Source: Deltaproteobacteria bacterium | GTDB lineage: Bacteria; Desulfobacterota; Binatia; UBA9968 | Direction: 5' to 3' | Length of the DNA: 6,577 nt | Assembly (NCBI GenBank): GCA_016183075.1 | Contig: JACPFH010000138.1 | Location: forward strand, 1-6,577 | The notes under the pieces: model-generated | What the model was told of the DNA's origin: nothing | Databases searched by the model: none | What the model saw: the letters and a program-made list of their open reading frames with translations, nothing else | In this document: positions 1 through 5,996 of the stretch, in pieces | Position numbering within the stretch: the first letter of the stretch is position 1 | How the letters are laid out: each line of letters opens with the position of its first letter | Translations under genes and position numbers: made by a program

Positions 1-62
1 AGCAAACGCCAGCGCAGCTCTTCAAGGTGCTCCGTAACGGTCAGGTAAGATTCGCGCGGCAC
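1..62 (-). CDS. tatC: TatC, Sec-independent translocase subunit, N-terminal fragment
   Basis: Only the first ~20 codons are present; the gene runs off the left edge. Translation from a GTG at 62-60 gives a short polar start and then TVTEHLEELRWRL. The H-L-x-E-L-R-x-R-L signature is the conserved cytoplasmic N-terminus of TatC just before its first membrane helix. TatC is the multispanning inner-membrane core of the twin-arginine translocase, which binds signal peptides and exports folded proteins. GTG is chosen because it is the only standard start codon in this frame between the upstream terminator and the motif, and a GGAG lies about 8 bases before it. The gene follows a lipoprotein gene on the same strand but is separated from it by a hairpin terminator. 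No tatA or tatB is seen beside it. I found no convincing promoter in the 65 bases before it. The assignment rests on a short motif. Confidence 0.75.
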   Translation of the reverse strand, partial: MPRESYLTVTEHLEELRWRL

Positions 63-126
63 CTCGTCGCTCCGGTAATATCGACACAGAATCGAATCGT
101 TGATTTCTAAGACAAAAACAGGTCGC

Positions 127-161
127 AAAAAAGGGGAAGGCTGAAAACCCTCCCCCTTTTT
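127..161 (-). terminator. Rho-independent terminator after the small lipoprotein gene
   Basis: Nine paired bases (128-136 AAAAAGGGG with 153-161 CCCCTTTTT) are followed, after one mismatch, by three more pairs (138-140 with 149-151) and an 8-base loop. Read on the minus strand, the hairpin ends in a run of six T, as expected for intrinsic termination about 35 bases after the lipoprotein stop codon. The A and T runs flank both sides, so it could also stop plus-strand transcription. It separates the lipoprotein gene from tatC. Confidence 0.85.
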
Positions 162-194
162 GGTTGCTGAAACCCAAGCCAATTAGAGCCGACC

Positions 195-446
195 TTACTT
201 GGTTTTGGCTCCTTCGGCTTTTTTCTCCTCGGACTTGCTCTCGCCCGGGGCTGCTGGAGCCCCCGGGGCCGCCTCACCACCCCCAGGCGCGGGAGCCATG
301 GCGCCAGGCTCACCGGGCGCCGGCGCGGCAGGCGCTGGAGCGGGAGCGGGCTTAGCAGGCTCTTCTTTTTTTCCGCAACCGGCAAAAGCTAGAGACACGG
401 CGAAGAGAAAAACTGCCGACCAGATACCAACTCTCTTTACCACCAC
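195..446 (-). CDS. Small Ala/Pro/Gly-rich lipoprotein of unknown function
   Basis: An 83-residue protein with a lipoprotein signal: basic start (K4, R5), hydrophobic segment about residues 6-22, and lipobox A-F-A-G-C with the lipidated cysteine at C24. Phe at the -3 position is less usual than Leu. The mature part is only 60 residues. It opens with charged GKKEE, then about 40 residues made almost wholly of Ala, Pro and Gly, and ends in a Lys/Glu-rich tail. It is low complexity throughout, with no recognisable domain. The start is GTG at 446-444 behind a strong AGGAGGT. An ATG at 448-446 is better placed by codon but reads only Met-Trp-Trp-stop, and a second GTG follows directly. It is probably a membrane-anchored periplasmic or outer-membrane protein; any role as spacer or wall-associated anchor is a guess. 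The gene has its own terminator. Confidence 0.8.
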   Translation of the reverse strand: MVVKRVGIWSAVFLFAVSLAFAGCGKKEEPAKPAPAPAPAAPAPGEPGAMAPAPGGGEAAPGAPAAPGESKSEEKKAEGAKTK

Positions 447-453
447 ATTTCAC

Positions 454-460
454 CTCCTTT
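454..460 (-). promoter_or_regulatory. Strong ribosome binding site for the small lipoprotein
   Basis: The minus strand reads AGGAGGT a few bases before the tandem GTG GTG start (446-441), a near-perfect anti-16S match. It decides the start for a low-complexity gene that could not be set by homology. The same site also sits 4 bases from an out-of-frame ATG at 448 that opens a three-codon reading frame. Confidence 0.75.
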
Positions 461-494
461 CACGCTCTGCGAGAAATCGTCCAGGCTGGCAGTT

Positions 495-522
495 TTATTA
501 CACAACTCGCACTAACTTGCAA
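495..522 (-). promoter_or_regulatory. Candidate sigma70-type promoter for the small lipoprotein
   Basis: On the minus strand TTGCAA (522-517) lies 16 bases before TAATAA (500-495). Both are partial matches to TTGACA and TATAAT. The predicted start site would be about 40 bases before the lipoprotein GTG. This is the best pair I found in the intergenic stretch, but it is weak on sequence alone. Confidence 0.3.
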
Positions 523-613
523 GGGAAGGACGATTCTTGTGCAGAAAAGGATTTTTTGGCCACCAAAAGCAAATCGAACCCTCGCAGGCCAACCGCCGCA
601 AACCAACAAAATT

Positions 614-635
614 TGTGCATAAGTTGTGGATAAGT
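614..635 (-). repeat. Tandem pair of DnaA-box-like 11-mers
   Basis: The plus strand shows TGTGCATAAGT (614-624) directly followed by TGTGGATAAGT (625-635), an 11-base tandem repeat with one difference. On the minus strand each contains a match to the DnaA box consensus TTATNCACA: TTATGCACA (622-614) and TTATCCACA (633-625). They lie one helical turn apart and in the same orientation. A third copy with one mismatch (TGTGCAGAA) is at 538-546. The pair lies between the murJ end and the candidate lipoprotein promoter. It could be a DnaA-controlled upstream site, a DnaA-titrating cluster, or a site for another regulator. Confidence 0.6.
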
Positions 636-660
636 GAACCGAAGGGTCAGTCGGCGGCCT

Positions 661-688
661 GAAAAATAGCTTCGTCCAACGAATTGCT
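661..688 (-). terminator. Possible terminator after murJ
   Basis: On the minus strand a 5-base stem (683-679 TTCGT with 675-671 ACGAA, loop of 3) is extended by AGC/GCT (688-686 with 670-668) across a two-base bulge. It is followed by A and five T (667-662). It lies about 40 bases after the murJ stop codon. The stem is short, so termination may be inefficient. Confidence 0.4.
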
Positions 689-726
689 CAAATCATCAGC
701 AGCACAAACCGCAGAAATTCACCGAG

Positions 727-2388
727 TTAAAAAGATTTGTCTGAAAGGCGCCGCCTCTTTTCGGCACCCAGAGCCCGTAGCGCGTGCCATTCCGGACTGC
801 GCAACAGGAAACTGAAGGCGAGAAAAAGCGCCATTCCCAACGCGATCACACCGACAAATGCGATCGCATGCACCAAAAGATCTCTTTCCCGCGCCACCCA
901 ATCGACGCGGCGAACGATCACGAGAAGAGGGACAGCCATGACCAGCGCGCTGATAAGACTGCGGGAAAATGACAGCAAAAACTCGCGCCACGGAAACTCT
1001 CCCAGGCGCCGGTCGAGAATCACGAGCAGCAGCAGAAAATTCACGGTGGCAGATATGGAAGTGGCAAGCGCAAGACCGCCGTGAGCAAGGGGGAGAAGGC
1101 TGACCGCTGCGGTAAGCGCGGAGACGCTACGGCTCACAACGTCAGCTTCCGGCGCGACGTAGACCGGTCCCATCAGAATGAGGCTCAAGATAAAGTTCAG
1201 CAGGAAAGTTCCCAAGCCTATCCACACCGGCGTCCGCGTATCCTGCATGGCGTAGAACACGGGCACCACGAGTTTGCTTCCGGAGAAGCCCCAAAGACCG
1301 ATCGAGAAATAGACAAGCGCCTGAGCCGTGCGCAGGGTGGTGTCCGCATCAAACGCACCGCGTTGAAACAACAGCGAAAAGGTCGGAACGGAAATTACCA
1401 TCAATCCCAGGGTCGCCGGAAGAGCGATAAAATTCACCAGCCCGAGGGAATAGGCAAGCCCTTTTCTTAGCTCGGCGAAATCTCGCCTCGCCACGAGAGC
1501 GGAAAAACTCGGCAGCGCCGCCGTGCCCAAAGCGATGGCAAAGATTCCCAGCGGAAATTGAAGCAACCGATCGGCGTAATAAAGGTAAGAGACGCTCCCC
1601 TCCGGAAGCACGGAGGCCAGAATCGTGCTGACAAGGACATTGATCTGATACACGGCGGCGCCGAAGACGGTGGGAGCCATGAGCAGCAGGATCCGCCGCA
1701 GAGCCGGATGGCGAAAGTGGAAGTCGAGACCACACGAAACCCCGTGGCGAGAGAGATACGGAAGCTGAAGCAAGAGCTGCGCAATCCCGCCCAGCAAAAC
1801 CCCGTAACCGAGACTCGCCACCGGCTCTCTGAGGAAGGGGGAGAGCGCCAGCGCGCAAAGAACGATGGCAAGGTTGAGCAAAACCGGGGAGAGCGCGGGA
1901 GCCATGAAATGGCGGAGCGAGTTCAGTACTCCCATCGCCAGAGCCACCAAACTCACGAACAGGAGGTACGGGAACATCAAGCGGGTCAAGAAAACCGTCA
2001 GCCTGAACTTTTCCCTATCCGCGAGGAACCCCGGGGCGAAAAGCCCCGTCAGGGGTTCGGCCAGGGCGATCCCCAAAACGGTGATCGCTCCGAGGGAGAT
2101 CACGGCAAAGGTCAAGATGATCCGCGCCACTCGAAAAGCCTCGTCTTTGCCCTGGCGGGTGAGATAATCGGTAAAGACGGGAATGAAACCCGCCGTGAGC
2201 GCTCCCTCGGCCGTCAGGCGGCGCAGGAGATTGGGAATGCGGAACGCGACGAAAAAGGCATCGGCGGCTCCGTGGGCGCCAAACAAGTAGCCCACGACCA
2301 TGTCGCGCACAAGCCCCATGAGGCGGCTGAGCAGCGTAAAAAAACCGACCACGCCCGCCGCCCTCGTCAGTTTCCCGACCTCATCCAT
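727..2388 (-). CDS. murJ: MurJ (MviN), lipid II flippase
   Basis: This 553-residue inner-membrane protein moves the peptidoglycan precursor lipid II from the cytoplasmic to the periplasmic face (MOP exporter superfamily). The family N-terminus is clear: RLMGLVRD at residues 22-29 and FRIPNLLRRLTAEGA at 49-63. Arg22, Arg28, Arg56 and Arg274 (in YYADRL) align with E. coli Arg18, Arg24, Arg52 and Arg270, which are needed for function. YAMQDTRTPV at about 379-388 is another family motif. Hydrophobic helices run throughout, in keeping with a 14-helix fold. It is about 40 residues longer than the E. coli protein. Much of the excess is an apparent insertion at about 409-431 and a basic C-terminal tail. 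The start is ATG at 2388-2386, with TGAGGAG (2403-2397) 8 bases upstream. It is divergent from rpsT by 60 bases; its promoter must lie there but is not obvious. Confidence 0.96.
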   Translation of the reverse strand: MDEVGKLTRAAGVVGFFTLLSRLMGLVRDMVVGYLFGAHGAADAFFVAFRIPNLLRRLTAEGALTAGFIPVFTDYLTRQGKDEAFRVARIILTFAVISLGAITVLGIALAEPLTGLFAPGFLADREKFRLTVFLTRLMFPYLLFVSLVALAMGVLNSLRHFMAPALSPVLLNLAIVLCALALSPFLREPVASLGYGVLLGGIAQLLLQLPYLSRHGVSCGLDFHFRHPALRRILLLMAPTVFGAAVYQINVLVSTILASVLPEGSVSYLYYADRLLQFPLGIFAIALGTAALPSFSALVARRDFAELRKGLAYSLGLVNFIALPATLGLMVISVPTFSLLFQRGAFDADTTLRTAQALVYFSIGLWGFSGSKLVVPVFYAMQDTRTPVWIGLGTFLLNFILSLILMGPVYVAPEADVVSRSVSALTAAVSLLPLAHGGLALATSISATVNFLLLLVILDRRLGEFPWREFLLSFSRSLISALVMAVPLLVIVRRVDWVARERDLLVHAIAFVGVIALGMALFLAFSFLLRSPEWHALRALGAEKRRRLSDKSF

Positions 2389-2392
2389 CGCG

Positions 2393-2421
2393 TTGACTCC
2401 TCAAGGGGCAAATGCTAGAAA
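2393..2421 (+). promoter_or_regulatory. Sigma70-type promoter of rpsT
   Basis: TTGACT (2393-2398, five of six consensus bases) is followed after exactly 17 bases by TAGAAA (2416-2421, four of six). It carries an extended -10 TGC directly in front (2413-2415). Transcription should begin near 2428, giving a leader of about 20 bases that holds the ribosome binding site. The -35 element overlaps the minus-strand Shine-Dalgarno of murJ (2403-2397), so this short region serves both genes. Confidence 0.7.
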
Positions 2422-2436
2422 AAAGAAAACGGTTTC

Positions 2437-2443
2437 AGGAGGT
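2437..2443 (+). promoter_or_regulatory. Ribosome binding site fixing the TTG start of rpsT
   Basis: AGGAGGT lies 5 bases before the TTG at 2449. No ATG or GTG gives an S20-like N-terminus in this frame, and the residues after TTG (AVHRSAIKRHRQ) are the family start. The site therefore settles the use of a rare initiation codon. Confidence 0.85.
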
Positions 2444-2448
2444 ACGGC

Positions 2449-2721
2449 TTGGCTGTTCATCGATCGGCAATCAAAAGGCACCGCCAGAGTTTGAAACGAA
2501 GGGCGGACAATCGAGAGGCGAAATCCAGGATTAAGACCCTGATCAAAAAGACTCAAAGGGCAATAGAGACGAAAGATCGGGAAGCCGTCTCCGCCCAGTT
2601 GCGGGAGGCTAACCGAGCGCTCGACAAAGCCGTGGGCAAAGGCATCCTCAAGCGCAACACCGCCTCGCGGTGGTTTTCTCGCCTGGCGCGATCGGCTCAG
2701 CGCACGGCTTCCACATCCTAG
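2449..2721 (+). CDS. rpsT: 30S ribosomal protein S20 (TTG start)
   Basis: A 90-residue, strongly basic, helical protein of normal S20 length. S20 is a primary 16S rRNA binder that helps the 30S subunit assemble. The N-terminal SAIKRHRQSLKRRADN and the C-terminal LDKAVGKGILKRNTASR are the family signatures. The start is TTG; E. coli rpsT also starts with UUG, and there the weak codon is linked to autogenous translational control, so the same may apply here. Near the C-terminus the usual basic pair after the last conserved Arg (as in AARKKSRL) is replaced by Trp-Phe (ASRWFSRL), which removes two positive charges that normally contact RNA. The gene has its own promoter, is divergent from murJ and converges on lptE with 30 bases between the stop codons. 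Confidence 0.96.
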   Translation: MAVHRSAIKRHRQSLKRRADNREAKSRIKTLIKKTQRAIETKDREAVSAQLREANRALDKAVGKGILKRNTASRWFSRLARSAQRTASTS

Positions 2722-2750
2722 GCCGCGAGGAAGATTGCGGTACCTTTCTA
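2721..2750. terminator. Weak shared terminator between convergent rpsT and lptE
   Basis: A CCGC/GCGG stem (2723-2726 with 2737-2740) with a 10-base loop can be extended by GG/CC (2721-2722 with 2743-2744) across a two-base bulge. It is followed on the plus strand by TTTCTATTT. It occupies almost the whole 30-base gap between the two stop codons. The stem is short and the T run is broken, so this is tentative. Confidence 0.35.
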
Positions 2751-2751
2751 T

Positions 2752-3369
2752 TTAAAACCTCTCGAAAAGTCTCCCGTGCAACTCGCGGGCGAATTTCTCC
2801 ATTAGCCGCTCTTTTGTGTCCAGGCTGAGAGTCTCCGTAATCTGAATGTCCGTGAAGCGGCGCACGTCCGAAGGATTTAAAGTTCCGGAGCGAAACTCAG
2901 AGGAGGTGGTGACGACGGCGCCTCTCGACGCGCTATAAACGTCGGTGAGCCGCATCCCTCGGGATTGCCAAAGCACCTCGTCGGGACTACGCCGGCGAAA
3001 CGTGATATCAACCACCAGGACCGCTTCGTACTGCAGAGCCTCGGCGTGTCGATTCACGGCCACCACGTGACGGTCGAGAGTGCGTACCACGCCGCTTAAC
3101 ATCGCATCTGCCCGCTCCGACCGGTCAACCACAACGAGCTGCCCCTGCCGATGAAATTCGCTTTTCAGCGCCGAAGAAATGTCCCTTTCCAGGCCGACCT
3201 CGCGGCTTCGATTCGCGAATGGCTCGATAAAAACCGTCCGGACATCTTTAGGGAAGCCCTCGCCCTTGCCGGAAAACTGGTAGCCGCAGCCGGCCACGGC
3301 AACAACGACCAGTGTCAGCAATGCAACCCGGTTTTTAGTTTTTAGTTTTGAGTCTTGAGTTTCTCTCAC
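2752..3369 (-). CDS. lptE: LptE-like LPS-assembly lipoprotein
   Basis: A 205-residue lipoprotein with a hydrophobic signal at about residues 15-26 and lipobox A-V-A-G-C, lipidated at C28. CGYQFSGKG directly after it is typical of LptE/RlpB, as is the VFIEPFANRS stretch at about 46-55. LptE plugs the LptD barrel and helps place lipopolysaccharide in the outer leaflet. The length is close to the ~190-residue E. coli protein. The start is GTG at 3369-3367, with AGGAG (3380-3376) 6 bases upstream; a later TTG would leave no basic residues ahead of the signal. Codons 3-12 are made from a heptamer repeat, giving an odd polar N-terminus (ETQDSKLKTK) that is lost on processing. It lies 98 bases after leuS on the same strand, probably cotranscribed. 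No holA follows it, unlike in many relatives. Confidence 0.88.
   Translation of the reverse strand: MRETQDSKLKTKNRVALLTLVVVAVAGCGYQFSGKGEGFPKDVRTVFIEPFANRSREVGLERDISSALKSEFHRQGQLVVVDRSERADAMLSGVVRTLDRHVVAVNRHAEALQYEAVLVVDITFRRRSPDEVLWQSRGMRLTDVYSASRGAVVTTSSEFRSGTLNPSDVRRFTDIQITETLSLDTKERLMEKFARELHGRLFERF
3335..3362 (-). repeat. Degenerate heptamer array inside the lptE start
   Basis: Four consecutive 7-base units on the plus strand: TTAGTTT (3335-3341), TTAGTTT (3342-3348), TGAGTCT (3349-3355), TGAGTTT (3356-3362). On the coding (minus) strand this reads as AAACTAA-like units. The array lies in codons 3-12 of lptE, before the lipobox. The same unit occurs before nusB at 6505-6532. Confidence 0.75.
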
Positions 3370-3436
3370 CGCTCTCTCCTCATTGTCCCCGTTTCCCCCA
3401 TTCCCCGATTCGGTGAGCGGGCGAACCGGAGAGCGG
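3369..3436 (-). promoter_or_regulatory. Possible hairpin over the lptE ribosome binding site
   Basis: An inverted repeat pairs 3436-3429 (minus CCGCTCTC) with 3376-3369 (GAGAGCGG), eight perfect pairs across a 52-base loop. The downstream arm runs from the end of the Shine-Dalgarno to the first base of the GTG start. In another register CTCTCC (3433-3428) pairs with GGAGAG (3379-3374). Either fold would hide the lptE initiation site in the leuS-lptE transcript. The long loop makes stability uncertain. Confidence 0.3.
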
Positions 3437-3467
3437 GGGCTTGCCTGTCGCCTTTTACGTTTCTCTT

Positions 3468-5957
3468 CTACCCTTCGACAACGATATTCACAAGCCGCCG
3501 CGGCACCTGAATGACCCGCTGAACGGATTTGCCGTGCAAGAAGCCGCGAATCTTCGGATGCGCCAGAGCTTCTGCTTCAATCAGCTCGGGACCTGCGTCC
3601 GCGGGCACCGTAATCCTGCCTCTCACCCTGCCGTCCACCTGAACAACGATCAGCAGTTCTTCTTGCTGCAGCGCCGGCGGAGAATACTTGGGCCAGGGTA
3701 TCGCCTCGAGCCCGCTCCTGTTCCCTAGGCTCTCCCAAAGCTCGCTCGCAAGATGGGGGACGAACGGGAAGAGAAGCACGACGGCGACCTCAAGCCCCCC
3801 TCGGATGAGCGAAGCCGCCGCGACCGAAGGGTTTTCATCCTTGGCCGCCAGGCTGAGCGCGTTGAACAGCTCCATGATTGCCGCGATCGCGGTGTTGAAA
3901 TGGAATCTCTCTTCGATATCGTCAGTGACTTTCTTGATCGTGCGGTGCACTTGGCGGCGCAGCCCGCTCAAGTCGGCCGGCAGTCCCTTCGGATCGAGAT
4001 CCGGGGCCACCCCGGACAAGCTCTTATGATGCTGCGCCACGAAGCGCCACAGACGGCTGATGAAGCGATACGCGCCTTCTACACCCTGATCGCTCCAGTC
4101 CAGATCCTTCTCCGGAGGCGCCGCAAACAAGGTAAAGAGCCGCGCCGTGTCCGCGCCGTAGCGCTCGATCAAAAAATCGGGGTCCACAACGTTCCCTTTC
4201 GACTTCGACATCTTCGCCCCGTCTTTGATCACCATCCCCTGAGTCAGTAAACTGGTGAAAGGCTCGCTCACTCCCAGCCACCCCAGGTCACGCAAAACCT
4301 TGGTAAAAAACCGCGCGTAAAGGAGGTGGAGAACGGCGTGCTCGATCCCGCCTATATATTGGTCCACCGGCAGCCAGTAAGCCACACGGGATTTGTCCAG
4401 GGGATGGCGATCCTCGTCCGGGCAGGCATAGCGAGCAAAGTACCACGAGGACTCCACGAATGTATCCATGGTATCGGTTTCTCTTCGGGCTGGGCCATCG
4501 CACTTGGGGCACCTGGCCTCATAAAATGCCGGAAGCTTCGCCAGCGGCGAGCCGCCTTCGCCGGTGAGCTCCACATCCGTGGGTAAGACCACGGGCAATT
4601 CCGATTCCGGAACCGGGACCATCCCGCACGGATCGCAATAGAGAATCGGGATCGGAGCACCCCAATAGCGCTGCCGAGAGATGCCCCAGTCGCGCAGCCG
4701 GTAGCGAATATCTTTCTTTCCCCAGCCCTTCTCCTCGAGATAGGCCGCAACCCTTTCCCTTCCCGTGGCGCTCGGAAGGCCGGAGAAGGAACCGCTCTCC
4801 GCCATGGTTCCTTCATCTACGTAAGCCTCGGTCATCGCATCGGAGTTCAAAGTCTGACCGGGAGGTTGAATGACGACCCGGATCGGCAGGCGGTATTTGC
4901 GGGCAAACTCGAAGTCGCGCTGGTCGTGAGCCGGAACAGCCATCACCGCCCCGGTCCCGTACTCCATAAGAACAAAGTTGGCGAGGTATATGGGAATTTT
5001 TTCCTGCGTGAACGGATTGACGCAGTAACTCCCGGTGAAAACTCCTTCCTTCTCCACCTCCTCCGTTCCCCGGCGCGCCTGATTGATTGTTTTGATCCGC
5101 TCGACGAAGTCTCCGACGATTTTCTCCTGCGCCGTCCCCTGCGCCAGCTTCAAAGCCAGCGGATGTTCCACGGCCAGCGATGCAAACGTAGCCCCATACA
5201 CCGTGTCCTGGCGCGTGGTAAAGATGTTGAGCCCGCCCGCGCGGCCAACGAAAGGGAACAAGATCTCGGCGCCCACGGATTTCCCGATCCAATTTCGCTG
5301 CATGGTCAGCACTTTTTCCGGCCATCCGGTTAGCCGATCCAGATCTTGCAGGAGCTCTTCGGCGTACGCGGTAATGCGGAAAAACCACTGTTCCAGCTCC
5401 CTGACCCCCACCTCCTCCTCGCAGCGCCAACACCGTCCCCCTTCAACCTGTTCGTTGGCAAGCACGGTCTGGCAGCGCTCGCACCAGTTCACTGTGGAAC
5501 GTTTCTTGTAGGCCAGCCCCCGGTGGAACATCTCGATAAAAAAAAGCTGCTCCCAGCGGTAGTAGCTCTCGTCACAGGTGGCGAACTCGCGGCGCCAATC
5601 GTAGCTGAAGCCCATCTTCTTGAGCTGGTCGCGCATGTAGGCGATATTTTCGAGCGTCCATTTCGCCGGATGGACCCCCCGTTCGATGGCGGCGTTCTCC
5701 GCGGGAAGTCCGAACGCGTCCCAGCCCATGGGATGAAGCACGTTGAACCCGCGCATACGCTTGTAGCGCGCGACCACATCACCGATGGAATAGTTGCGCA
5801 CGTGTCCCATGTGGATGCGGCCCGAAGGATACGGAAACATCTCGAGGAGGTAATACTTCGGCCGGCTCGGGTCCTCGATGACCTGGAAGCTTTTTTCCTC
5901 CTCCCAGGTCCGCTGCCATTTCGACTCTATCTTTTTCGGGTCGTAACGCTGATCCAT
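3468..5957 (-). CDS. leuS: Leucyl-tRNA synthetase
   Basis: An 829-residue class I synthetase (E. coli 860) that activates leucine and charges tRNA-Leu in the cytosol. The HIGH motif is HMGH at 49-52 within YPSGRIHMGHVRN, and KMSKS is at 582-586. The CP1 editing domain spans about 225-410. It has the threonine-rich FTTRQDTVYG (246-255, with T247 and T248) and the editing aspartate D345 in AHDQRD, so proofreading should be intact. Zinc-type cysteines are C159/C162/C176/C179, with a second set at C441/C444/C483/C486. The C-terminal domain is complete. The start is ATG at 5957-5955, giving the normal YDPKKIESKWQ opening. The Shine-Dalgarno is poor: the nearest candidate, AAGGGA, is about 11 bases upstream. 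It follows nusB by 127 bases and precedes lptE. Confidence 0.98.
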   Translation of the reverse strand: MDQRYDPKKIESKWQRTWEEEKSFQVIEDPSRPKYYLLEMFPYPSGRIHMGHVRNYSIGDVVARYKRMRGFNVLHPMGWDAFGLPAENAAIERGVHPAKWTLENIAYMRDQLKKMGFSYDWRREFATCDESYYRWEQLFFIEMFHRGLAYKKRSTVNWCERCQTVLANEQVEGGRCWRCEEEVGVRELEQWFFRITAYAEELLQDLDRLTGWPEKVLTMQRNWIGKSVGAEILFPFVGRAGGLNIFTTRQDTVYGATFASLAVEHPLALKLAQGTAQEKIVGDFVERIKTINQARRGTEEVEKEGVFTGSYCVNPFTQEKIPIYLANFVLMEYGTGAVMAVPAHDQRDFEFARKYRLPIRVVIQPPGQTLNSDAMTEAYVDEGTMAESGSFSGLPSATGRERVAAYLEEKGWGKKDIRYRLRDWGISRQRYWGAPIPILYCDPCGMVPVPESELPVVLPTDVELTGEGGSPLAKLPAFYEARCPKCDGPARRETDTMDTFVESSWYFARYACPDEDRHPLDKSRVAYWLPVDQYIGGIEHAVLHLLYARFFTKVLRDLGWLGVSEPFTSLLTQGMVIKDGAKMSKSKGNVVDPDFLIERYGADTARLFTLFAAPPEKDLDWSDQGVEGAYRFISRLWRFVAQHHKSLSGVAPDLDPKGLPADLSGLRRQVHRTIKKVTDDIEERFHFNTAIAAIMELFNALSLAAKDENPSVAAASLIRGGLEVAVVLLFPFVPHLASELWESLGNRSGLEAIPWPKYSPPALQQEELLIVVQVDGRVRGRITVPADAGPELIEAEALAHPKIRGFLHGKSVQRVIQVPRRLVNIVVEG

Positions 5958-5996
5958 CAGCGGAAAAGTCCCTTATACTAGGTACTTAAGCGCTCT

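Noticed and set aside
554..568. Hairpin TTTTGG/CCAAAA as a terminator
   Set aside because: The stem is 6 bases, the loop 3, and on the minus strand it is followed by A rather than T; it is unlikely to terminate murJ.
199..633. Plus-strand frame of 144 codons over the lipoprotein gene
   Set aside because: It is the complement of the Ala/Pro/Gly-rich coding stretch and gives low-complexity Ala/Gly/Pro. It has no good ribosome binding site and the minus frame has a lipobox and a strong one.
530..640. Chromosomal replication origin
   Set aside because: There are two clear DnaA-type boxes and one weak one only, no obvious AT-rich unwinding element, and none of the genes usually beside oriC such as dnaA, dnaN or gidA.
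447..726. RNA gene or small protein gene in the 280-base intergenic stretch
   Set aside because: No tRNA-like cloverleaf, no frame with a ribosome binding site and no strong structure beyond the weak terminator were seen.
1558..2418. Long open frame on the plus strand opposite murJ (286 codons)
   Set aside because: It is antisense to a clear murJ, low in hydrophobic residues and rich in Arg, Glu, Gln and His. It matches no family and is expected from GC-rich codon use on the other strand.
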